A stretch of DNA of 6,614 nucleotides from Actinomycetota bacterium (GTDB lineage Bacteria > Actinomycetota > Humimicrobiia > Humimicrobiales > Humimicrobiaceae): positions 1 to 6,614 of the forward strand of contig JADHVM010000056.1 of NCBI GenBank assembly GCA_016783985.1. The letters run 5' to 3'. The translations under genes and the position numbers were made by a program. Positions 1 through 5,490 of this stretch are shown here, piece after piece. The notes under the pieces are model-generated. The model ran no database searches. It saw only the letters and a list, made by a program, of their open reading frames with translations, and had not been told where the DNA came from. The first letter of the stretch is position 1; every line of letters starts with the position of its first letter.

Positions 1-4
1 AGAA

Positions 5-44
5 GTAAAACAAGTCTTATATTTTATACCAAGTCTGCTTTTAC
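5..44. repeat. Weak inverted repeat and short direct repeats after tadE
   Basis: GTAAAA (5-10) and TTTTAC (39-44) are complementary arms. The interval between them contains two copies of CAAGTCT (11-17 and 30-36), 19 bases apart, and can add a few broken pairs to a stem. No T-run follows on either strand, so I do not call a terminator. It may be a binding site or chance. Confidence 0.25.
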
Positions 45-68
45 AATCTTTCTACTTTTCCAATCTTT
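35..68. repeat. Imperfect 17-base tandem repeat downstream of tadE
   Basis: Two adjacent 17-base units, 35-51 (CTGCTTTTACAATCTTT on the plus strand) and 52-68 (CTACTTTTCCAATCTTT), agree at 15 of 17 positions. They lie in the non-coding tail after the tadE stop. Function unknown; slippage or duplication in AT-rich DNA is the simplest reading. Confidence 0.6.
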
Positions 69-102
69 CTTTCAATACACAAAAACCTATTAAACATATT
101 AT

Positions 103-528
103 TTATTCCTTTTCTTCCATCCTCATTACACTACTACCACAGATATTCGCATAATCATCTCCAATCATCGAGAAAGGTGGGATTTTCGAGAAAAAAACTG
201 GTATCCTATAAGTCACTTCTACCTGTACGATATCACCAGGATTCGTTCCAGAAATATCAACTTTTAAACTAAGTCTCTCATCAAAATTCCACCCGGGCAT
301 TGTAGATGATGCATAAGCCAATACAGCATTTATTGCATCTGATTCAGGATCATCTGATAAAGTAGCAACCCTAGCAGCTTCATAAGAAGCAGAATTTACA
401 GCTATTTTAGCATTCAATAAGAAGCCAAACTGAACAATTCCTGCAATCAATAGTATTAATATTGGCATTACTAAAGCCAACTCAATAAAAACATTACCTT
501 TTTCTGAATAAGCTTTAAATTTGAACAT
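103..528 (-). CDS. tadE: TadE-family pseudopilin
   Basis: A minor pilin (pseudopilin) of the TadE family, exported and thought to help start or shape the pilus. The N-terminus has a short leader ending EKG (residues 9-11), then NVFIELALVMPILILLIAGI. This gives a class III cleavage site after Gly11, Glu at mature position 5 and a hydrophobic helix to about residue 38. The following NSASYEAARVATL (45-57) matches the family's Ala/Arg-rich segment, and the C-terminal CGSSVMRMEE is the usual TadE ending. At 141 residues it has normal length. Only a weak AGGA, 11 bases upstream, precedes the ATG, and 72 bases separate it from the pilin gene. It is the last complete gene of the window; whether a second TadE/TadF gene follows to the left cannot be seen. 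Confidence 0.93.
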   Translation of the reverse strand: MFKFKAYSEKGNVFIELALVMPILILLIAGIVQFGFLLNAKIAVNSASYEAARVATLSDDPESDAINAVLAYASSTMPGWNFDERLSLKVDISGTNPGDIVQVEVTYRIPVFFSKIPPFSMIGDDYANICGSSVMRMEEKE

Positions 529-600
529 TATTCAAAATATCCTGGTTTTTACTCACTATTTTTTAGAAGGTATATGATATTCTTTTCTTCAGGCTTAAAT

Positions 601-771
601 TTACAAACTATCCACTATAGTTTTAAAAACTGACTGAAGTTTTCCACCAAGTGAAGTCACTACTGCAATACAAACAATTACAACTAGCGCTATATACAGA
701 GCTAGTTCTATTAATGTAGATCCTTTCGTTCTATAAAATATTCTGTTTAAAAATTTGCTCAATAAATTCAT
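601..771 (-). CDS. flp: Flp-type pilin (major pilin candidate)
   Basis: A 56-residue type IVc prepilin, the likely main subunit of the pilus fibre. A short basic leader (FLNRIFYRTKG, ending at Gly17) is followed by STLIELALYIALVVIVCIAV. This is the class III signal pattern in which the prepilin peptidase cuts after Gly and the mature chain carries Glu at position 5. Most Flp pilins have Glu-Tyr at mature positions 5-6; here it is Glu-Leu, with a Tyr four residues further on. The mature protein would be 39 residues, one hydrophobic helix of about 20 residues plus a short amphipathic tail (GGKLQSVFKTIVDSL), the usual Flp size. The peptidase gene is not in this window. Its position after tadC rather than at the head of the operon is unlike the classic flp-first order. 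The similar cleavage region of the following TadE suggests one peptidase handles both. Confidence 0.87.
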   Translation of the reverse strand: MNLLSKFLNRIFYRTKGSTLIELALYIALVVIVCIAVVTSLGGKLQSVFKTIVDSL

Positions 772-889
772 GTTTACCTCCATTTATAGATTTATATTTA
801 TTTTTTTCATATATCTTAAAATACAATTTATAAATAAAAACTTACTATCTATTTAATTTTCCACTACCAAGTAGAAAATAATTATTTTA
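772..889 (-). other. Intergenic gap between tadC and the pilin gene, with a weak hairpin
   Basis: This 118-base gap is the largest in the operon. Near its upstream end, at about 859-878, the minus strand reads TTTTCTAC-TTG-GTAGTGGAAAA. This can fold as a CTAC/GTAG stem with a 3-base loop, extended by TTTT/AAAA across a small bulge. No T-run follows, so it is not an intrinsic terminator. It could be an mRNA processing or stability element separating the abundant pilin message from the upstream genes, or chance in AT-rich DNA. No promoter boxes stand out from the AT-rich background. Confidence 0.3.
776..781 (-). promoter_or_regulatory. Ribosome binding site that sets the flp pilin start
   Basis: The minus strand reads ATGGAGGTAAACATG here. 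The GGAGGT is a consensus Shine-Dalgarno, 4 bases before the second ATG (771-769). The first ATG (783) overlaps the GGAGGT by one base, so it cannot be served by it. The start is therefore placed at 771. Confidence 0.85.
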
Positions 890-1726
890 TTAAAAAAACA
901 TCTTTAACTGAGGTAAAACTGGTAATAAAAATAAAAATATCATTGGTATAAACATAAAAATAAATATTACAAGAACTAAATTACTTTCCAATCTTTCGGA
1001 CCTTATTTTTAATAGATCTCTCTGATTAGTTCTCATAACTTTTGATACATCTTTTAGAACCTTACTGATTGGATTCCCGATCATTTCAGCCTGCACTAAA
1101 ATCTTAATTACAGTCTTAAAATCATTGCAAAATGAAAGTCTGGTAATCAGATAATATGCATCCATTTTGCTATGACCTTCAAAAATTTTTATTTGTGCTA
1201 ATTTAAAAAGCCTGCTTGTTTCACACTTATAATTATCTGAAATATAATTTAATGCTTCATTTAAACTTAAACCAGCCTTTATCAAAGAGGATAAAATATC
1301 TACTATATCGGGAAGTTCGTTTTGTATTCTTTTACTTTTTGAACTAATTTTACTCTTTATAATTTCTATAGGTAAAAAGTAAAGAATTATTGCTCCAATA
1401 AATGAATAAAAAATAAAGTTTTTTCCCAAGAAAAAACCGAAAACAATAAAAAAGATAAGAAAGCTTAGTGAAAGAATAACTCTTAATAAAAATAATCCTT
1501 CTGAAGATTTTATTTTAAAACCAAAAATGTTGATACAATTTTGCTCTTCAAACAATAATTCTAAATCTTCGCTTAGCTTTGTTTTGTTCATTTTTTTAAG
1601 AATATATCCAGTTCGAGTTTCAATTTTCTCAATGATTAATCTGGATTTTTTATAACTAAAATTTATAAACAATAAAAATATAAAAACTGAAACAAGAACA
1701 GCTATCACTACTATTAACAAATTCAT
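890..1726 (-). CDS. tadC: TadC membrane platform protein
   Basis: The second T2SSF-family polytopic membrane protein of the pilus platform, partner of TadB and TadA. Residues 3-22 are an N-terminal membrane segment, followed by a basic amphipathic region (25-70). Two close hydrophobic segments lie at about 78-100 and 103-121, a T2SSF cytoplasmic domain at about 136-245, and a final hydrophobic stretch at 249-273. Family-typical pieces are ELPDIVDILSSLIKAGLSLNEAL (split around 137-159) and ILVQAEMIGNPISKVL (209-224), the latter matching the usual Q..GTPI..vL pattern with Asn in place of Thr. At 278 residues it is of normal size. The ATG overlaps the tadB stop as ATGA, with AGGG 7 bases upstream, so the two platform proteins should be made in a coupled way. 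The last four residues end in KMFF. Confidence 0.94.
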   Translation of the reverse strand: MNLLIVVIAVLVSVFIFLLFINFSYKKSRLIIEKIETRTGYILKKMNKTKLSEDLELLFEEQNCINIFGFKIKSSEGLFLLRVILSLSFLIFFIVFGFFLGKNFIFYSFIGAIILYFLPIEIIKSKISSKSKRIQNELPDIVDILSSLIKAGLSLNEALNYISDNYKCETSRLFKLAQIKIFEGHSKMDAYYLITRLSFCNDFKTVIKILVQAEMIGNPISKVLKDVSKVMRTNQRDLLKIRSERLESNLVLVIFIFMFIPMIFLFLLPVLPQLKMFF

Positions 1727-2646
1727 TTTATAACCCTATTTCCACCATAATAATTAATTACCTTATTTATTATGAAAAACCCAATTATATTACTGAGTAT
1801 GATATATATAAGAGTTAAAACCCCAATCTCTGTAAGTAAAATCTCTATAATATCTCTGTTAATTAGAATAATTATTATTATTGAGACTATGGGTATTAGA
1901 GTTATCAGATATGATGTGTATTTTGGTCCAGAACTTAAAATTCTAATATATCTTTCTATATTCTTCTTTTCTCTGATATACTCAATTTGATCTTTTAGGA
2001 ATCCTATTAAGTCCACACCCTTATCATTTGCAGCAATAAATCCTATTAAAACTATTTCAATTAAAGGACTACTGTTTCTCCTAATCATATTTCTTAAGGC
2101 TTCATTTAGCAGCAGACCCTTACGAGTATCATTTAATACTAGCTCAAATTCTTTTCTCAATGGATAATCTGTATCTTCTATAGTCTTTTGTACACAATTT
2201 AAAATATTAGGATTGCCATATAAATAACCAACAAGATCTAATAAAAATTGTTCGAGTTGATTTTCTTTCTTAATGTTTTCTCTTTTTTTTCTTATGTTGA
2301 TAAAAATAAAAAACAAAAAAATATTTATGATTGAGAATAAAATAGAAAGGATTAAACCTGGCCTAAAAAATAACCCTATTAGAAAAGTAAGAGAGAATAA
2401 TATAAAAATTAAAATTAAAAATTCTTTTACATCCAAATTTAAGTTATTTTTATTAAGCCAAATACCAATTTTGTTGACAACACTATACTTTTTATCCTCT
2501 TTACTCATTAAATACGAACCACTGGATATTCTTAAAATTCTGTTAATTATGTTTTTTCGTCTGTCAATAATATAAATTGATATAGCTCCAAATATATATA
2601 GACATCCCAGTCCAATAAATGCAGATATAATTACAGATACTCTAAT
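1723..2646 (-). CDS. tadB: TadB membrane platform protein, probable ATT start
   Basis: One of the two polytopic inner-membrane proteins (T2SSF/GspF domain family) that form the platform driven by TadA. The first ATG (2508) would give 261 residues and lose the N-terminus. The frame continues upstream, uninterrupted, for 46 codons to an ATT at 2646-2644, adding a hydrophobic segment RVSVIISAFIGLGCLYIF and then a basic RRKN stretch, the normal TadB N-terminal arrangement. The full length is then 307 residues, usual for TadB. Upstream of the ATG there is no in-frame ATG, GTG or TTG; the frame closes with TGA at 2655-2653. Numbering from the ATT, membrane segments lie at about 3-27, 75-97, 97-118, 245-265 and 271-294. 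The T2SSF core is at about 130-260 (the FLLDLVGYLYGNP and GFIAANDKGVDL regions). The gene overlaps tadA by 16 bases and tadC by 4 (ATGA). Product is firm; the ATT start is inferred from the reading frame and the ribosome binding site. Confidence 0.9.
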   Translation of the reverse strand: MRVSVIISAFIGLGCLYIFGAISIYIIDRRKNIINRILRISSGSYLMSKEDKKYSVVNKIGIWLNKNNLNLDVKEFLILIFILFSLTFLIGLFFRPGLILSILFSIINIFLFFIFINIRKKRENIKKENQLEQFLLDLVGYLYGNPNILNCVQKTIEDTDYPLRKEFELVLNDTRKGLLLNEALRNMIRRNSSPLIEIVLIGFIAANDKGVDLIGFLKDQIEYIREKKNIERYIRILSSGPKYTSYLITLIPIVSIIIIILINRDIIEILLTEIGVLTLIYIILSNIIGFFIINKVINYYGGNRVIK

Positions 2647-3815
2647 TTGTAATCACCCCTTTTACTTAGATTATTATCTACTAATAAAAGTTCTTTTAAC
2701 CTTCTATTACATATATTAAAATCTTCATCTTTCTCATAATCCAAAAACAAAACCACATCAATTGCTCTTGAAATCATTTGCTTTACAACATAATTACTTA
2801 TATTAGTTTTATGTTCCATAGCTAATGTTTCTAATCTTAGGAAAGCATCAAAAGCAGAGTCAGCATGAATAGTACTGAAACTACCTCTATGCCCGATATT
2901 CAATGCTTGTAGCATTTGATATGCTGCCATTGAATCTCTTACCTCACCTACTATAATCCTGTCTGCTTTCATTCTTAAAGTTTCAAAAACCAACCTATCC
3001 TGATTAATCTCGTTATCAGACTCCCTGGATTTCGTCCTGGTACATAACATTCTTACAAAAGGATGCTCTTTAAGTTTTATTTCCGGAACATCTTGAATAA
3101 TATTAATAAATTCATTTTTAGGAATTAATTTTGCAAGCGTATTAAGTAAAGTAGTCTTTCCAGAACCCATGGAACCTGCGATTAGAATATTTTTCTTTTT
3201 ATCTACTAAATCTTTTAAAATATCATAATCCTTTTTATTAAACATATTTAATCTTAATAAATCTTCTAACTCAAAATCTATGCAATTAAATACCCTTATT
3301 GAAATATAGACTCGATCTGAAACAGGAGGAATAACTATTGAACATCTACTACCATCATAGAGTATGGTATTTAGAAATGGAACTCTCTGATCAACTGTCT
3401 TTCCAGTATTGCTTTTTATTCTGTCTATTATTAAATATACTTCATCTAAACTATTAAAAACTGTTCCTAAGTACTCTTTTATTCCATTTTTTATTATTAT
3501 CATCTCATTGTCTTGAATAAAAATATCCGTTACCATTCTATCCTGTAAAAACTTCTCCAGTATTCCCAATCCAAAAATTTCTGATAATGCTTTATTAATT
3601 AAGTTATCCTCAACATCAAAATCAGAATAAGGATATTTTTTTTCAATTTCATCTTTTAAAAGTAGGTATAACTTACCCTTGAAATCATCTCTATTAAAAA
3701 AGCTGCTATTTACAAAGAAATCGTCATTTTTAATCTTTTTTTTAATTAAACTTATTATTTCTTTTTCATCGTCTTTGGTTAGCTTATTCTGATCACAAAT
3801 TCTGTCTCTCAACAT
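2631..3815 (-). CDS. tadA: TadA/CpaF secretion ATPase
   Basis: The hexameric cytoplasmic ATPase (secretion ATPase VirB11/GspE family, CpaF branch) that powers pilus extrusion. An N-terminal helical region (about 1-90) leads into the TadA N-domain, including RIKSNTGKTVDQRVPFLN and LYDGSRCSIVIPPVSDR (132-168). The motor domain has Walker A GSMGSGKT (214-221), the Asp box INIIQDVPEIKL (237-248), Walker B DRIIVGEVRD (285-294) and the His box GHRGSFSTIHADS (308-320). In the Asp box a Gln stands where most CpaF proteins have Glu before the Asp; the aspartate and the later Glu are kept, so activity is likely. At 394 residues it is slightly shorter than many TadA proteins but complete. The ATG start is preceded by TGGGAG with 9 bases of spacing, inside the end of the upstream ATPase gene. 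Its last codons carry the ribosome binding site and probable start of tadB. Confidence 0.96.
   Translation of the reverse strand: MLRDRICDQNKLTKDDEKEIISLIKKKIKNDDFFVNSSFFNRDDFKGKLYLLLKDEIEKKYPYSDFDVEDNLINKALSEIFGLGILEKFLQDRMVTDIFIQDNEMIIIKNGIKEYLGTVFNSLDEVYLIIDRIKSNTGKTVDQRVPFLNTILYDGSRCSIVIPPVSDRVYISIRVFNCIDFELEDLLRLNMFNKKDYDILKDLVDKKKNILIAGSMGSGKTTLLNTLAKLIPKNEFINIIQDVPEIKLKEHPFVRMLCTRTKSRESDNEINQDRLVFETLRMKADRIIVGEVRDSMAAYQMLQALNIGHRGSFSTIHADSAFDAFLRLETLAMEHKTNISNYVVKQMISRAIDVVLFLDYEKDEDFNICNRRLKELLLVDNNLSKRGDYKLEYL
2651..2663 (-). promoter_or_regulatory. Strong Shine-Dalgarno before the ATT start of tadB
   Basis: On the minus strand this reads AAAAGGGGTGATT, one base short of the full anti-Shine-Dalgarno complement AAAGGAGGTGATC. 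It lies inside the last codons of tadA. GGTG ends 7 bases before the ATT at 2646, a good distance for initiation, and no standard start codon is available in the tadB frame. The GTG inside it opens a frame that stops after three more codons. Confidence 0.7.
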
Positions 3816-4659
3816 TATTACTAACTCCCATGCCTATTTTTAACAACATTCTGCTAATTTCTTTAAAGAATTTAGTATTAAAGATACTTGCTCTATCAAA
3901 TAGAAATTTGCTTTTATTAAATTTATAATCAAATGTTATAAAAGCATCAATTGGTATATTAATAATTTTTGAGATATCCCAAACCTTAAAGAAACTTAAA
4001 AAATTCTTTTTATTTACTATAAGTTTAATTTTAGACTCCGGGATTGAAAATTTTTTTACTAATACATCAACCAAACTTGAAATACGTGCAATACTTTCCA
4101 AAGAATATTCACTTATTGCAAAGATTTTGTTTGAAAGTTTAAGGACATCTAAAATTAGACCATTGATAACCGTTTGTGTATCTACTATGATGCAGCCGTA
4201 ATCTTTAAGGATATAATCAATCAATCTATTGATAGTTCCCTTCCTGATATTTTCAGCTATTAAGGGATTTGATATACCTTTTAAAGCATCTACGTTTCTA
4301 TATATGTTTTTAACAAATTTATCATATTTTTCTGGAAACCTAAGTGCTAGTTCGAGAGATTTTTCTCTCTCTATATCGAATATAACACCAAAGTCCCCTG
4401 GCGAACTATCTAGTTCTAATAATAATATTCTTTTTTTAATTTTCTGTGAGAGGAACATTGCAAAAGCTATAGCAATTGAAGTTTTTCCTACCCCACCTTT
4501 ATTGGATATTACTGCAATTATTATATTTTTATTATAAAAATTATTGCTATTATTTTGCTGGCCTCCAATATTTATATCATTGATATAATTTAACTTGACA
4601 CCATCTAAATTTTTATCAGTAATGACATTTTGATCTTTTAAATTCACAGAAGTTTCCAT
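3793..4659 (-). CDS. Second ParA/MinD-like ATPase of the tad locus, canonical P-loop
   Basis: A P-loop ATPase of the ParA/MinD family, probably involved in placing or assembling the pilus machine. After a polar, Asn-rich N-terminal stretch of about 45 residues, the core begins with IIIAVISNKGGVGKTS. This is a complete deviant Walker A (residues 54-61) with both the signature lysine and the GK lysine. LLLELDSSPGD (79-89) is the switch region and CIIVDTQT (156-163) the Walker B strand, in which Thr-Gln-Thr replaces the usual Thr-Pro. Unlike the TadZ-like protein at the right edge, it should bind and hydrolyse ATP. I see no clear MinD-type C-terminal amphipathic membrane helix. The 3' end overlaps the start of tadA by 23 bases, so translation is probably coupled. 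The start is uncertain: the ATG has only a GGG 2 bases away, and a GTG at 4647 lies 8 bases after a GGAA. It may be a TadZ/CpaE paralogue; no gene symbol is justified. Confidence 0.85.
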   Translation of the reverse strand: METSVNLKDQNVITDKNLDGVKLNYINDINIGGQQNNSNNFYNKNIIIAVISNKGGVGKTSIAIAFAMFLSQKIKKRILLLELDSSPGDFGVIFDIEREKSLELALRFPEKYDKFVKNIYRNVDALKGISNPLIAENIRKGTINRLIDYILKDYGCIIVDTQTVINGLILDVLKLSNKIFAISEYSLESIARISSLVDVLVKKFSIPESKIKLIVNKKNFLSFFKVWDISKIINIPIDAFITFDYKFNKSKFLFDRASIFNTKFFKEISRMLLKIGMGVSNNVERQNL

Positions 4660-4677
4660 TTCCCAAAAAAATAATAA

Positions 4678-5478
4678 TTAAATATCTTCCACTATAATCT
4701 TGTAATTACTCTCCTTAGTTAATCTAGCAACAATTGGAGCTTCTTTAATGCTACATTTAAGATAAACAACGGTGGTATTATTACTGCTACTTAAAAGAAT
4801 GTTTTTATTGTTATTTTCAACGTTTTCTTCTATACATATTATTTCTAGATTTCTAACTACAATCTGACCATTAATTAAGATTATATTTTCTGATAAATCA
4901 AAAGTGTTATTATCAATATAATCTGTACCTGTTGAGAAATATTTATTTATATCTGATATCTCATCTCCATCCTTATAGTAGTTGTCTTGATTTAAATATT
5001 TAGCATTATTAATATTTAAAGGCTCAAAATATTTTGAAGATATTAAGTCTTTGTCCTCTACAGTTGAAACTATAGATATATAATTACCTTTTTTTAACTC
5101 CTTTAGGATAGGCTCCAGATATTGTATATTAACTGCTATCATAACATCACCTGGTAATAAGTTATCAAAAATACTTATTTGTACATCTTTATCAAACATA
5201 TCTTTAGAGATATAATCATCTTTTTTTCTTTCTATATTAATGATGTTTCCAATCACATCTTCTTTGCTTACCAGATAGTTTTCAGGAAGAGAATTTTTAT
5301 AATATTCTTTAAAATACAGATCATCTTCACCTATCTTCTCTCCAATATTAATATCCCTGGATGCTACAATTATTTCCTTTCTGTCTAAGTAATTATTTAG
5401 CAATAAATAAAACGCTAATCCTATGATAATTGATCCCATAATTGCTAATATCAAATATTTCCTATAATACTTTTTCAT
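4678..5478 (-). CDS. cpaB: Flp pilus assembly protein CpaB/RcpC, SAF domain
   Basis: A membrane-anchored pilus assembly protein of the CpaB/RcpC family. Counting from the ATG at 5478, residues 1-7 are basic, residues about 8-28 are one hydrophobic anchor, and the rest should face outward. An SAF domain follows at about residues 34-95 (begins RKEIIVASRDI, then NIGEKIGEDDL, VIGNI and the ISKDM end), the usual CpaB signature. The middle (about 140-205) is Asp/Asn/Tyr-rich, and a beta-rich C-terminal region ends the protein. At 266 residues it is in the normal family range. A GTG at 5481 lies directly before this ATG; AGAAGGG ends 6 bases before the ATG but only 3 before the GTG, so the ATG is preferred. 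In diderm bacteria CpaB works with the secretin, but no secretin gene is visible here, as in Gram-positive tad loci. It sits between two ParA-like ATPase genes, with 12 and 18 bases of spacing. Confidence 0.9.
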   Translation of the reverse strand: MKKYYRKYLILAIMGSIIIGLAFYLLLNNYLDRKEIIVASRDINIGEKIGEDDLYFKEYYKNSLPENYLVSKEDVIGNIINIERKKDDYISKDMFDKDVQISIFDNLLPGDVMIAVNIQYLEPILKELKKGNYISIVSTVEDKDLISSKYFEPLNINNAKYLNQDNYYKDGDEISDINKYFSTGTDYIDNNTFDLSENIILINGQIVVRNLEIICIEENVENNNKNILLSSSNNTTVVYLKCSIKEAPIVARLTKESNYKIIVEDI

Positions 5479-5490
5479 CACAAACCCTTC

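Noticed and set aside
529..600. Possible terminator between the pilin gene and tadE
   Set aside because: Only short AT-rich pairings (AATATC/GATATT with a long loop) and no GC-rich stem followed by a T-run on the minus strand.
784..850. Possible sigma-A promoter before the pilin (TTGTAT followed by AT-rich TATAAA-like boxes)
   Set aside because: The -35 match is only TTG and the spacing does not place a good -10; such matches are expected by chance in DNA this AT-rich.
1772..1990. Plus-strand open frame of 72 codons
   Set aside because: It lies wholly opposite tadB, is Ile-rich because it is antisense to hydrophobic AT-rich coding DNA, and resembles no known family.
2273..2575. Plus-strand open frame of 100 codons
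   Set aside because: Antisense to the tadB N-terminal region; low-complexity Lys/Ile/Phe composition and no recognisable motif.
2508..2660. Programmed frameshift fusing TadA to TadB
   Set aside because: No slippery heptamer or strong downstream structure is apparent, and a well-spaced Shine-Dalgarno with an ATT start explains the arrangement more simply.
4229..4537. Plus-strand open frame of 102 codons
   Set aside because: Antisense to the second ParA-like ATPase, which has clear motifs; no family resemblance.
5179..5388. Plus-strand open frame of 69 codons
   Set aside because: Antisense to the SAF-domain part of cpaB; composition is that of a mirror frame.
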